Origin: CAWIJK01 sp963836375
GTDB taxonomy: Bacteria; Actinomycetota; Acidimicrobiia; Acidimicrobiales; RAAP-2
Assembly: GCA_963836375.1 (NCBI GenBank)
Contig: CAWIJK010000001.1
Location: 806,001-870,000 of the forward strand
Length of the DNA stretch: 64,000 nucleotides
Direction of reading: 5' to 3'
The notes under the pieces are model-generated. The model made no database searches and was not told the origin of the DNA. It worked only from the letters and a program-made list of their open reading frames with translations. Of this stretch, positions 38,745 through 48,313 are shown in pieces; the stretch's first letter is position 1; each line of letters starts with the position of its first letter. The translations under genes and the position numbers were made by a program.

Positions 38745-39407
38745 GTGCGGGTCGCCATCGCCGGGGCCGGCAGCGTCGGTTCGGCCATCGCCCGGGACCT
38801 CCACGCAGCGGGTCACGACGTGCTCGTCCTGGAGCAGGACCCCGACCTGGTCGAGCGGCGGCGCGACGAGCTCGACGTGACCTGGGTGGCCGCCGACGCC
38901 TGCGAGGTGTCCTCGCTCGACGCGGCGGGACTGGCCACGGTCGACGTGGTGGTGGCGGCCACCGGCGACGACGAGGACAACCTGGTGATCTCGCTGTTGG
39001 CCAAGCAGGAGTTCGCCGTGCCCCGGGTGGTGGCCCGGGTGAACAACTCCAAGAACCAGTGGCTGTTCACCGAGAGCTGGGGGGTGGACGTCTCGGTGTC
39101 GACCCCCCAGCTGCTCACCGCGCTGGTCGAAGAGGCGGTGTCGGTGGGGGCCCTGGTGCGGCTGCTGCAGTTCCAGGGCGGCTCGGCCCACCTGGTGGAG
39201 GTGACCCTGGCCGAGGACTCCCCGTCGGCCGGCATGGCCATCGCCGACATCGGCTTCCCCCGCGAGGCCACGGTGGTGGCCGTCGTGCGCGACGACCGGT
39301 TGGTCGTGCCCCGGGGCGACACCGTCTTGCAAGTGGGCGACGAGGTGCTGCTCCTCGTCACCGCCGACGCCGAGGCGTCGGTCCAGGCGCTCTTCGTCGG
39401 CCCCTGA
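38745..39407 (+). CDS. TrkA-type K+ uptake regulatory protein, second copy
   Basis: 220 residues. RCK-N domain VRVAIAGAGSVGSAIARDL with VLVLEQDPDLVE and ATGDDEDNLVISLLAKQ; TrkA-C domain from AHLVEVTLAEDSPSAG to GDEVLLLVTADAEA. GTG 38745 lies 3 nt after the previous stop, so the two are co-translated and probably form a hetero-oligomer. No channel subunit (TrkH/KtrB) is nearby; the divergent permease is the obvious candidate partner. Confidence 0.87.
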   Translation: MRVAIAGAGSVGSAIARDLHAAGHDVLVLEQDPDLVERRRDELDVTWVAADACEVSSLDAAGLATVDVVVAATGDDEDNLVISLLAKQEFAVPRVVARVNNSKNQWLFTESWGVDVSVSTPQLLTALVEEAVSVGALVRLLQFQGGSAHLVEVTLAEDSPSAGMAIADIGFPREATVVAVVRDDRLVVPRGDTVLQVGDEVLLLVTADAEASVQALFVGP

Positions 39408-39448
39408 GCGCTCCGCGGCGGCCCGGGTGCCGTTCGCGTTCTCGTCCC

Positions 39449-39465
39449 CCTCCGTTCCCCGGAGG
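39449..39465. terminator. Small hairpin after the TrkA pair
   Basis: CCTCCG at 39449-39454 pairs with CGGAGG at 39460-39465 across a 5-nt loop, between the TrkA stop and the next promoter. There is no T-run. Confidence 0.35.
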
Positions 39466-39498
39466 CGGTGATGACCGCTCCACGTTGGGCCGACCCCG

Positions 39499-39504
39499 TA
39501 GCAT
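39499..39504 (+). promoter_or_regulatory. -10 element TAGCAT, leaderless start
   Basis: TAGCAT ends 7 nt before the GTG at 39512; same hexamer and spacing as at 13188. Confidence 0.55.
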
Positions 39505-39511
39505 TGGGTAG

Positions 39512-40345
39512 GTGAGAGCGGCCTTCTTCGACCTCGACAAGACGGTCATCGCCAAGGCGTCGATCGCCGCCTTCGGCCGCCCCTTCCGCCGCGGCGGGCT
39601 CATCAACCGCCGGGTGGTGCTGCGCGCCGTCGTCGGCCAGCTCATCTTCTTACAGTTCGGGGCGGACGAAGAACGCCTGACCCGCATCCGAGAGTCGATG
39701 TTGGCCCTGACCAAGGGCTGGGAGCGCGACCGGGTGCGCGAGATCGTGCGCGAGACCCTGCTCGAGGTGATCGAGCCCCTGATCTACGCCGAGGCCCTCG
39801 AACTGATGGAGGACCACCGCCTGGCCGGGGACCGGGTGTACCTGGTCTCGGCCTCCCCCGAGGAGATCGTCGAGCCCCTGGCCGAGCTGCTCGGGGTGGA
39901 CGGCTTCGTCTCGTCGGTGGGCGAGGTCGACGACGAGGGCCGCTACACCGGCCGCATGGCCTTCTACGCCGACGGGCCTGGCAAGGCCGAGGCCGTGCGG
40001 GAGCTGGCGGCCCGGGCCGGGATCGACCTGGCCGAGTCGTCGGCCTACTCGGACTCGGCGACCGACGTGCCGATGCTCGAGGCGGTCGGCCACCCGGTCG
40101 CCGTCAACGCCGACCGCGCCCTGGCCAAGGTGGCCAAGGAGCGGGAGTGGCAGACGCGCCAGTTCACCAAGCCGGTGCGCCTGCGCGACCGCATGACGGT
40201 GCGCACCCCGGTGGTGACGACCAGTGTGGCCCTCGCCGCCGGCGCGGTGCTGCTGGTGTGGCGGGGACGGCGCTCGCGCGCCGCCGCCCGGGCGGCACGG
40301 GGTCCCGGTGGCGGGTTGGGGCTGGCCCCCCGTTCGGCCGCCTGA
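39512..40345 (+). CDS. HAD-IB family phosphatase with C-terminal membrane helix
   Basis: 277 residues. HAD motif I is AFFDLDKTVIAKAS, motif II VYLVSASPEEIV, the Lys is in GPGKAEAV and motif III is AYSDSATDVPML: the SerB-like subclass IB. The helical cap (GLINRRVVLRAVVGQLIFLQ) is typical of the actinobacterial group related to CicA and lipid-linked phosphatases. A single helix (VVTTSVALAAGAVLLVW) near residue 240 anchors the enzyme. The substrate is not determined; phospholipid or serine phosphate are family options. Confidence 0.85.
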   Translation: MRAAFFDLDKTVIAKASIAAFGRPFRRGGLINRRVVLRAVVGQLIFLQFGADEERLTRIRESMLALTKGWERDRVREIVRETLLEVIEPLIYAEALELMEDHRLAGDRVYLVSASPEEIVEPLAELLGVDGFVSSVGEVDDEGRYTGRMAFYADGPGKAEAVRELAARAGIDLAESSAYSDSATDVPMLEAVGHPVAVNADRALAKVAKEREWQTRQFTKPVRLRDRMTVRTPVVTTSVALAAGAVLLVWRGRRSRAAARAARGPGGGLGLAPRSAA

Positions 40346-40357
40346 CCGGCGGGTCGC

Positions 40358-40432
40358 TCAGGCCGAGCGCAGGCGCTTGGCGGCGACGAAGCCCAAGGTG
40401 AGCAGGATGGCGAGAATCAGAAGCTTCTTCAT
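40358..40432 (-). CDS. 24-residue membrane peptide
   Basis: A very short gene starting MKKLLILAILLTLGF, then a basic end (KRLRS) before the stop: one helix with a positive cytoplasmic-type flank. Support is the promoter: TAGCAT at 40440-40445 ends exactly 7 nt before the ATG, the pattern of neighbouring leaderless genes. It resembles the start of actinobacterial DLW-39-type small proteins but lacks their DLW segment. It lies between the HAD gene and the sigma factor gene. Function unknown; a chance frame remains possible. Confidence 0.55.
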   Translation of the reverse strand: MKKLLILAILLTLGFVAAKRLRSA

Positions 40433-40439
40433 GGCGGCG

Positions 40440-40445
40440 ATGCTA
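40440..40445 (-). promoter_or_regulatory. -10 element TAGCAT, leaderless start
   Basis: TAGCAT on the minus strand, 7 nt before the ATG of the 24-codon gene. Confidence 0.5.
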
Positions 40446-40501
40446 CCCGGGTGCCGGCGCCCTGTCGCCCTGGCCCCCCCGGGGAGCCGGGGGCGGGTGC
40501 C

Positions 40502-41491
40502 TCAGACGGTCAGCAGGTCGCGGGCGCCGGTGTCCGACGAGGGGTGGCGGAGCTTGGACATGGCCCGGGCCTCGATCTGACGGATCCGCTCACGGGTCAA
40601 GTTGAAGTGCTCGCCGACCTCTTCGAGGGTCCTCGGCTCGCCCCGGTCCAGCCCGAAGCGCAGGCGGAGGATCTCGCGCTCACGCTCGTCGAGCGGGGAG
40701 AGGAGCCGGCCGATCTCGTCGGGCAGCAAGGAGACGGCGGCCACCTCGAAGGGGGATTCCGCCGAGCGGTCCTCGACCACGTCGCCCAGCTCGGCATCCC
40801 CGTCCTCGCGCAGCGGCTCTGAGAGCGACAGCGGCTCGGCCCGGAAGCGGAGCGCCTCGACCAGCTTGTCCTCGGGCATCTCGACCTCGATGCCCAACTC
40901 GGCCAGGGTGGCCGGCCGGCCGAGCTTGAGCTCCAGACGGGCCTGGGCCTTTTGCACCCGGGCCAGGGTGTCGCCGGCGTGCACCGGGAGCCGGATCGTC
41001 CGGCCGGTGTTGGCGATGCCCCGGGTGATGGCCTGACGGATCCACCAGGTGGCGTAGGTCGAGAACTTGAAGCCCTTGCGCCAGTCGAACTTCTCGACCG
41101 CGTGCATGAGGCCGAGGTTCCCCTCTTGGATGAGGTCGAGCAGGGGCAGGCCGGACGCCTGGTACTTCTTGGCGATCGAGACGACCAACCGCAGGTTGGA
41201 CTGCACGAAGGTCTGCTGGGCCTGCTCGCCGTCCATGAGCGACCGGCGCAGCTCGCGCTTCTTGGCCGCCGTCAGCCCCTTGGGGGCCTTGGCCATCTCG
41301 AGTTCGGCCTCTCGGCCGGCCTCGATGGCCTGGGCCAGGCGGACCTCGTCGTCCTTGGTCAAGAGCGGGTACTGGCCGATGTCGGTCAGGTACAGACGGA
41401 CGAGGTCCTCGTCGTCACGCTCAATGCGTTCCTTCGCCAAGTTCAGCCGAACCTTCCGTCTCGTGGGCGCCGCGGCGGGCCCCGCCGCCAC
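40502..41491 (-). CDS. Primary-type (group 1/2) sigma-70 factor
   Basis: 329 residues with regions 1.2 to 4.2. Region 1.2 is DLVRLYLTDIGQYPLLTKDD; region 2 includes NLRLVVSIAKKYQ and the -10-reading FKFSTYATWWIRQAI; region 3 GRTIRLPVHAGDTL; region 4 EEVGEHFNLTRERIRQIEA. It lacks the long acidic region 1.1 extension, so it may be a SigB/HrdB-like paralogue and not the sole housekeeping factor. GTG 41491. A TAGAAT -10 element lies at 41547-41552 on this strand, about 55 nt upstream and inside the end of the preceding gene. Confidence 0.9.
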   Translation of the reverse strand: MAAGPAAAPTRRKVRLNLAKERIERDDEDLVRLYLTDIGQYPLLTKDDEVRLAQAIEAGREAELEMAKAPKGLTAAKKRELRRSLMDGEQAQQTFVQSNLRLVVSIAKKYQASGLPLLDLIQEGNLGLMHAVEKFDWRKGFKFSTYATWWIRQAITRGIANTGRTIRLPVHAGDTLARVQKAQARLELKLGRPATLAELGIEVEMPEDKLVEALRFRAEPLSLSEPLREDGDAELGDVVEDRSAESPFEVAAVSLLPDEIGRLLSPLDEREREILRLRFGLDRGEPRTLEEVGEHFNLTRERIRQIEARAMSKLRHPSSDTGARDLLTV

Positions 41492-41521
41492 CCCGGTCAG
41501 TGGCCTCGGCCCTGGTCGGGT

Positions 41522-42316
41522 TCAAGCGCGCACCTGGTGTGCAGCCATTCTACAGGTCGCGTCAAGAGACAGGCCCCCGCAGGTCACAGCGGCGGGCCGG
41601 GCCGCCCAACTGGGCCTACGGGGAACTGGACCTCGACGGACTTCGAGCCCCCCGGGGTCGTCGTCGGGCCCGGGGAGTCCGGGGAGGTCGGGGAGCCCGG
41701 GCCCGGGCGCCCGGTGGCCCGGGGGGGTCTCGTCGGGCCAGGGCACCAGGCCGGTGCCCACGTCGGCCGCCACCACCAGGCCCTCGAGAACCCCCTGGGC
41801 GGTGGCCGCCACCTGCGCGTCGTGGGGCCGGCGCAGCAGGCGCTCCAAGACGTCCTCGCCGGCCAGCCACGACTCCACCACGTCGCGCCGGGCCAACCGG
41901 AGTACCCGGATCACCGGGCCGTCGGTGACCGGGACGGCCCGGGCCAGGTGGGTCCCGTAGGTCACGGCCAGTCTGGGCAGCACCACTCGGCACAGCCCGG
42001 CCAGCCGCTGGACCACCCCTTCGGCCACGTCGGACGCCAGGGCCTCGAAGAGCGGGGGCACGGCCGGACCGAACGGGACGGTCAACGCGTCGGGGTCGAG
42101 CCCGTCGAGCACCGGGAGGCGGTCGGCCCACAGCTGGGCCCGCCAGGCGTGCCGGGCGCTCGTCTCGTCCAAGTAGAGCTGGATCTCGGGCACCGGCGCC
42201 TGGGCGGCCCAGGCGCCGGTCAGCTCGAAGAGACGGTGCTCGATCCAGCGGTAGCCCCCCAGCAGCTGGGCCGAGCGGTGGATCGTCAGCACCGGCCGGT
42301 GGGGCGGCTCAGGCAC
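41522..42316 (-). CDS. Conserved protein of unknown function, possibly ferritin-like
   Basis: 264 residues, mostly helical. GGYRWIEHRLFELTGAW and SARHAWRAQLWADRLPVL carry E..H and H..W..D patterns like one half of a ferritin-like four-helix bundle; later ATYGTHLARAVPVTDGP-type helices follow. The last 70 residues are Pro/Gly-rich and probably disordered. The start GTG 42316 overlaps the nadE stop by 8 nt, so it is translated with nadE. I do not recognise a named family; the ferritin-like guess rests on helix pattern only. Confidence 0.6.
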   Translation of the reverse strand: MPEPPHRPVLTIHRSAQLLGGYRWIEHRLFELTGAWAAQAPVPEIQLYLDETSARHAWRAQLWADRLPVLDGLDPDALTVPFGPAVPPLFEALASDVAEGVVQRLAGLCRVVLPRLAVTYGTHLARAVPVTDGPVIRVLRLARRDVVESWLAGEDVLERLLRRPHDAQVAATAQGVLEGLVVAADVGTGLVPWPDETPPGHRAPGPGLPDLPGLPGPDDDPGGLEVRRGPVPRRPSWAARPAAVTCGGLSLDATCRMAAHQVRA

Positions 42317-44180
42317 CGGGGTCCGCCGGGGCGGCCGGGGCGGCCGGGGCGGCCGGGGCGGCCGGGGCGGCCGGGGCGGCACGGTAGTGGTTGGTGATGG
42401 GCATCCGGCGGTCCTTGCCGAAGGCCTTGGTGGAGATGCGGATCCCCGGGGGCATCTGGCGCCGCTTGTACTCGGCCCCGTCGACCAGGGCCACCACCCG
42501 CTCGACGACGTCGGGGGCGAAGCCCCCGGCCACCAGGTCGGCCGCCGTGGCGTCGTGCTCGACGTAGGCGGCGAGGACGGGGTCGAGCCGGTCGTAGGGG
42601 GGGAGCGACTGGTCGTCGCGCTGGTCGGGGCGCAACTCGGCCGACGGGGGCTTGTCCAGCACCGACTCGGGGATGGGCGCCGGGGCGCCCTCTTCGAGGG
42701 CCCGGCGGTTGCGGTAGCGGCACAGCTCGTAGACGAGGGTCTTGGGGACGTCTTTGATCACAGCGAACCCCCCGGCCGAGTCGCCGTAGAGGGTCGAGTA
42801 GCCCGTGGCCATCTCTGACTTGTTGCCGGTGGTGAGCACGATGGCCCCAGTGGCGTTGGACACCGCCATCAAGATCACCCCCCGCAGGCGCGACTGGAGG
42901 TTCTCGTCGGCCAGCCCGGTGGGCGGGCCGTCGAGCACCGGGGTCAGCACCCCGCTCAGCGCCACGTGGGCCGCCTCGATGGGCACGGTGTCGAGCCGGA
43001 TGCCGACCCGGGCCGCCAGGGCGCAGGCGTCGGTGACCGACCCCTCGCTCGAATAACGCGAGGGCATGGCCAGGGCCCGCACGTTGCCCGGGCCCAAGGC
43101 GTCGACGGCGACGGTGACCACCAGCGACGAGTCGATGCCCCCCGACAGCCCGACCACGGCGGTGTGAAAGCCGTTCTTGGCCAGGTAGTCGCGGGTCCCG
43201 AGGACCAGGGCCTCGTAGACTTCGGCATCGTCGGCCAACGGCTCGGGGACGGCGGGCACCGCGGTGGGCGCCCGGCGCCTTGGGGCGTCGCTCACCACCA
43301 CCACCGGCGAGCCGGCCGCAGCCGGCCGGGGGGCCCCGGGGCTCGCCACCGCGAGGTCGACGACCACCAGGTCCTCTTGGAACTGGCGGCCGGCGGCGAG
43401 CAGTGCGCCGTCGGCGCCGACGATCAGGCTGGCCCCGTCGAAAACCAGCTCGTCTTGGCCCCCGACCTGGTTCACATAGGCGATGGCGCAGCCCGACTCG
43501 GCCACCCGCCGGCGCAGCATCTCCAGGCGTTCGCCCCGGCGGCCCAGCGAGTAGGGCGAGGCGTTGAGGTTCACCACTACGTCGGCCCCGGCCCGGCCGA
43601 GGGTGGGGACCGGACCGTCGGCGAACCAGACGTCCTCGCAGATCGTGACCCCGACCGAGACCCCGGCCACCTCGTAGCGCACGAGGGGGCCGGCCCCGGG
43701 GGTGAACCAGCGCTCCTCGTCGAACACCCCGTAGTTGGGGAGCAGGCGCTTGTGGTAGACGCCGACCACCGCACCGCCGGCGCACACCGCGGCGGCGTTG
43801 GCCAGGCGCCCCTGGCCCCCCGCCCCGGCGACGACGAGTCCCTCGCCGGTCCCCGGCGCCAGGCGACCAGCGGCCCGGGTGGCCCGGTCCTCGGCCGTGG
43901 GCGTCCCGGGCCCGATCGGGTCGACGAAGCCGACCACCGCCACGCAGTCGCCGGTCGCCGCCGCCACCTTCTCGAGGGCCACCACGTTGTCGGCGACGAA
44001 GCCCTCCTTCAACAACAGGTCCTCGGGCGGGTACCCGGTGACCGCCAGCTCGGGGAAGACGCAGATGTCGGCCCCCGCCGCGCCGGCCGCGTCGAGGGCG
44101 GCCACAATGCGCTCGACGTTGCCGTCGAGGTCACCCACCACGGTGTCGAGCTGCGCGGCCGCCAGCCGGAGGTGCGCCAT
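42309..44180 (-). CDS. nadE: Glutamine-dependent NAD+ synthetase
   Basis: 623 residues, amidating deamido-NAD with ATP and glutamine. The N-terminal nitrilase-type glutaminase has Glu in ICVFPELAVTGYP, Lys in VYHKRLLPNYGVFD and Cys in VGVTICEDVWF. The synthetase domain has the PP-loop VVGLSGGIDSSLVVTVA, TTGNKSEMATGYSTLYGD and KPPSAELRPDQ. The last 20 residues are an Ala-Ala-Pro repeat encoded by tandem 9-bp units (42327-42379). TAGGCT ends 6 nt before ATG 44180, so it is probably leaderless. Confidence 0.94.
   Translation of the reverse strand: MAHLRLAAAQLDTVVGDLDGNVERIVAALDAAGAAGADICVFPELAVTGYPPEDLLLKEGFVADNVVALEKVAAATGDCVAVVGFVDPIGPGTPTAEDRATRAAGRLAPGTGEGLVVAGAGGQGRLANAAAVCAGGAVVGVYHKRLLPNYGVFDEERWFTPGAGPLVRYEVAGVSVGVTICEDVWFADGPVPTLGRAGADVVVNLNASPYSLGRRGERLEMLRRRVAESGCAIAYVNQVGGQDELVFDGASLIVGADGALLAAGRQFQEDLVVVDLAVASPGAPRPAAAGSPVVVVSDAPRRRAPTAVPAVPEPLADDAEVYEALVLGTRDYLAKNGFHTAVVGLSGGIDSSLVVTVAVDALGPGNVRALAMPSRYSSEGSVTDACALAARVGIRLDTVPIEAAHVALSGVLTPVLDGPPTGLADENLQSRLRGVILMAVSNATGAIVLTTGNKSEMATGYSTLYGDSAGGFAVIKDVPKTLVYELCRYRNRRALEEGAPAPIPESVLDKPPSAELRPDQRDDQSLPPYDRLDPVLAAYVEHDATAADLVAGGFAPDVVERVVALVDGAEYKRRQMPPGIRISTKAFGKDRRMPITNHYRAAPAAPAAPAAPAAPAAPADPGA
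42327..42379. repeat. 9-bp tandem repeat (GGCCGGGGC, about six copies)
   Basis: Perfect tandem 9-mers at the 3' end of nadE, coding for repeated Ala-Ala-Pro. Length variation would not shift the frame. Confidence 0.8.
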
Positions 44181-44186
44181 GTGACG

Positions 44187-44192
44187 AGCCTA
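44187..44192 (-). promoter_or_regulatory. -10 element TAGGCT, leaderless start
   Basis: TAGGCT on the minus strand ends 6 nt before the nadE ATG at 44180. Confidence 0.5.
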
Positions 44193-44273
44193 ACGGGGCG
44201 CTGGGGCCGTCCCCCCCTTCTCGGGGCGTCGAACCGCCGGGCCCATTCGCTGACCGGATCCGCCCGAGCCCGC

Positions 44274-46358
44274 TCAGGCCGTCGGGACCGCCCCCACGAC
44301 GTTGTTGACGCTGACGCCGAGACCGGGGAGCGACCCCTGGGAAGTGGCGTCGCCGAAGGCGAAGACCCCCCCGTCAGAGCCGATCAGCCAGTAGCCCCCG
44401 CCGTCGGGGGTGGGGACGATCGACACGATGTTGGAAACCGTGACCCCGAGACCGGGCAGCGAGCCGTGGGAAGTGGCGTCACCGAAGGCGTAGACCGCCC
44501 CGTTGGCGCCGACCACGTAGTAGCCCCCGCCGTCGGGGGTGGCCGCGATCCCGGTGATGTCGTTGACGGCGACCCCGATCCCGGGCAGTGAGCCGAGGAA
44601 CGGCGCATTGCCGAAGGTGAAGACCCCGCCGTCCTTTCCGACCAGGAAGTAGCCCCCGCCCCCGGGGCTGGCCACGATCCCCACGATGTCGCTCACGTGG
44701 ACGTTCATCGAGGGCAACGAGCCGTAGAAGCCGGCGGACTGGCCGACCGGGAAGACGAAGACCCCGCCGTCGGAACCCACCAGGTCATAACCGTTGTAAT
44801 TGTCGGTGGGCACGATGCCCACGACGTTCGAGACCTTCACGTTCAAGCCCGGGAGCGATCCGAAGAAGCCCGAGGACTGGCCGACCGGGAAGACGAAGAC
44901 CCCGCCGTCGGAACCCACCAGGTTGTAGCCGGTGAAGTTGTTGGTGGGCACGATGCCCACGATGTTGTTGACCTTGACCCCGAGGCCCGGGAGCGAGCCG
45001 AAGAAGCCCGACGACTGACCGGTCGGGAACACGAAGACGCCGCCGTCAGAGCCCGCCAGGTCGTAGCCGGCCGAGGGGCCGTTGACGGTGTTGGAGGTCC
45101 CCGGCGCCCCGACCCCGAAGACCGTGGAGGCCGTGACCTCGAAATCCACGGTCGACCCGGGCGGCAGCGATGCCGTGTACGTGGTCGCCGTGCTGTGGGT
45201 ATCGATCGTGGCCTGGGCGGTGCCATTGACCACCGGCGTCACCTGGTAATCGGTGGCGTACACCGGGGAGAGCGGAGCCCGCCAGGTGACCATCGCGGTT
45301 TGACCCGACGCGGTGGCCACCACGCTGGTCGGCGGCGGCGGCGGGCCGGCCACGCCCAGGCCGACGGGGCCGCCCAGGCCGGTCGCGCCCCCACTCAGGT
45401 GATCGGTCGGCACGGGGGCGCCCGACGATGCCAGCTGGGCGGCGGTGAAGCCACTCACCGAGGGGCCGTCCTCGTTGGCCACCCAGAGCGTGCCGGTCCC
45501 GTCAAAGCCAATCTGGTAAGGGATGTTGATGCTTGCCGACGCACCTGATCCTTCGGAGGCCACCGTGACCGACGGGACCAGGGCCCCACCCGCCGCCAGC
45601 TGCGACGCCGTGAACTCGATGAGCGTGTTCGCGTTGGCGTTGCCCACCCAGGCGTCCCCGGCATTGTCGAACGACAGGCCCTGGGGGCCCACGAGTGCCG
45701 CACTGGTAATGGTGTTCGCGGGCACCGGAGCTCCCGAATGGGCCAACTGCGAGGGGGTGAACTCGTCCATCTGGTCGTTGAGGTACGACGCCACCCACAG
45801 GTTGCCGGCCAGGTCATAGCCCAGGCCGAAAGGCTCATCCAACGAGGATCCGGTCGCCGAGATGACGACGGAGGGCGCCGGAGCTCCCGAATGGGCCAAC
45901 TGCGAGGGGGTGAACATGTTGAGCGAATGGGCCTGGAAGTTCGACACCCAGAGATCTCCCGACGGGGTGAACAAGAGGCTTGCGGGGCCCAACAGCGACG
46001 AGCTGGAGATGACGACGGCCGGCGACTGCGCTCCCCCGGCGGCCAGTTGGGCCGGGGTGAACTCGTCGAGGGTGCTCCCGTCGAAACTGGTCGTCCAGAG
46101 GTCTCCGGCGGCATCCATGGTGGAAGCGGCCGGGAGGTCGAACGTCGCGGTGAGCGTGCTCGTCGGGCTGGTGTTACCGGTCGAGGGGAGCGGGTACGAG
46201 GTGATGCTAATCGCGTTCTGCACGTAGAGGGTGGGCGCCGGCGCGGCGGCGGCGACGCCGGCCGGCCCGGCCGAGGCCACTCCGACTGCCCCGAGGAGCG
46301 TGGCCACGGCAGCGCCGATCCGCCAACGGCGGCGAAGCGGACGGGGGGTCAGAAGCAT
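44274..46358 (-). CDS. Secreted propeller-like protein with FN3 and six C-terminal repeats
   Basis: 694 residues. A Tat/Sec-like signal (LLTPRPLRRRWRIGAAV, then a hydrophobic core to AAAAPAP) is followed by an NHL/Vgb-like propeller. That part has about five units with DLWVSNFQAHSLNMFTPSQL-type blades. An FN3-like domain (PPTSVVATASGQTAMVTWRA) comes next at about residues 345-435. Six 47-51-residue repeats close the protein (GYDLVGSDGGVFVFPVGQS, then FFGSLPGL), a common actinobacterial extracellular motif predicted to form another propeller. ATG 46358 has AAGGAGA 5-6 nt upstream. Function is unknown; surface binding is likely. Confidence 0.75.
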   Translation of the reverse strand: MLLTPRPLRRRWRIGAAVATLLGAVGVASAGPAGVAAAAPAPTLYVQNAISITSYPLPSTGNTSPTSTLTATFDLPAASTMDAAGDLWTTSFDGSTLDEFTPAQLAAGGAQSPAVVISSSSLLGPASLLFTPSGDLWVSNFQAHSLNMFTPSQLAHSGAPAPSVVISATGSSLDEPFGLGYDLAGNLWVASYLNDQMDEFTPSQLAHSGAPVPANTITSAALVGPQGLSFDNAGDAWVGNANANTLIEFTASQLAAGGALVPSVTVASEGSGASASINIPYQIGFDGTGTLWVANEDGPSVSGFTAAQLASSGAPVPTDHLSGGATGLGGPVGLGVAGPPPPPTSVVATASGQTAMVTWRAPLSPVYATDYQVTPVVNGTAQATIDTHSTATTYTASLPPGSTVDFEVTASTVFGVGAPGTSNTVNGPSAGYDLAGSDGGVFVFPTGQSSGFFGSLPGLGVKVNNIVGIVPTNNFTGYNLVGSDGGVFVFPVGQSSGFFGSLPGLNVKVSNVVGIVPTDNYNGYDLVGSDGGVFVFPVGQSAGFYGSLPSMNVHVSDIVGIVASPGGGGYFLVGKDGGVFTFGNAPFLGSLPGIGVAVNDITGIAATPDGGGYYVVGANGAVYAFGDATSHGSLPGLGVTVSNIVSIVPTPDGGGYWLIGSDGGVFAFGDATSQGSLPGLGVSVNNVVGAVPTA

Positions 46359-46669
46359 GTGCTCTCCTTCGAGATGGGCGGGCGCGGCTTGGCGGAATCC
46401 GACGCCGCAGAGACGCCGTTCCACCGCCCCCAGTATCCACCGCGGCCCCCGATGCAACAACGATTGTCGCCGGTGGGACGGCCCGACCTATGGCGCGGCC
46501 TGGCGACTGGGTGCCAGGAAGCCCTTGCCGGCCCGCAGGTTCTCACCAACGAACCGGCCCCCATCTGCCGCCTGGGTGTCGAGAGCACGGGGGACAGGAC
46601 CCGACCGGTCTCCCGGCCCTCTGCGTCCAGCGGTCCCCACTGCCCGGTGAGGCTGGCCCGCTGCTGGGC
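46359..46669. other. 311-nt gap with promoter, no gene
   Basis: Holds the leader and promoter of the secreted protein on the minus strand (46432-46460). I see nothing else. Confidence 0.5.
46432..46460 (-). promoter_or_regulatory. -35/-10 promoter of the secreted repeat protein
   Basis: On the minus strand TTGTTG (46455-46460), a 17-nt spacer and GATACT (46432-46437) form a conventional sigma-70 promoter about 75 nt upstream of ATG 46358. The gene also has a clear ribosome site, unlike the leaderless genes. Confidence 0.55.
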
Positions 46670-48091
<1,422 letters not shown>

Positions 48092-48204
48092 CGAGTGTTC
48101 CTCCGGTCGTCGCTGCGGACCTCCCGCAGACGGCACTACTCTGCTGGTCGCCAGCGCCGGTGACAAGGCCAGCCCCCGAGCGGTTCGTGCGTGGGGCATC
48201 CCTG

Positions 48205-48242
48205 TTCACGCTGTATTCACAATCGGGAAACGGTCGGGAAAC
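48205..48242. promoter_or_regulatory. GlnR-like operator, four half-sites at 11-bp period
   Basis: TTCAC (48205-48209), TTCAC (48216-48220), GAAAC (48227-48231) and GAAAC (48238-48242) are each separated by exactly 6 nt. This is the 5+6 architecture of GlnR boxes (gTnAC-n6-GaAAC). It lies 114 nt from the glnA start and 71 nt from the GSII start, so it could control both. A glnR-like gene is at 53636-54352. Confidence 0.72.
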
Positions 48243-48313
48243 CCCCGGCGGCCAATGTGGGCCGGAGCCCCGCCGAGGGGTGGCGCACCGGAGCGAGGAG
48301 CGGAGGAGACCAC

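Noticed and set aside
41547..41565. TTGACG close to TAGAAT as a standard promoter of the sigma factor gene
   Set aside because: The two hexamers are only 7 nt apart, too close for a -35/-10 pair; only the -10 is kept.
48092..48209. N-terminal extensions of glnA upstream of ATG 48091
   Set aside because: No homology, and GGAGGAA directly precedes the ATG at 48091; the extension would also run into the GlnR-like site.
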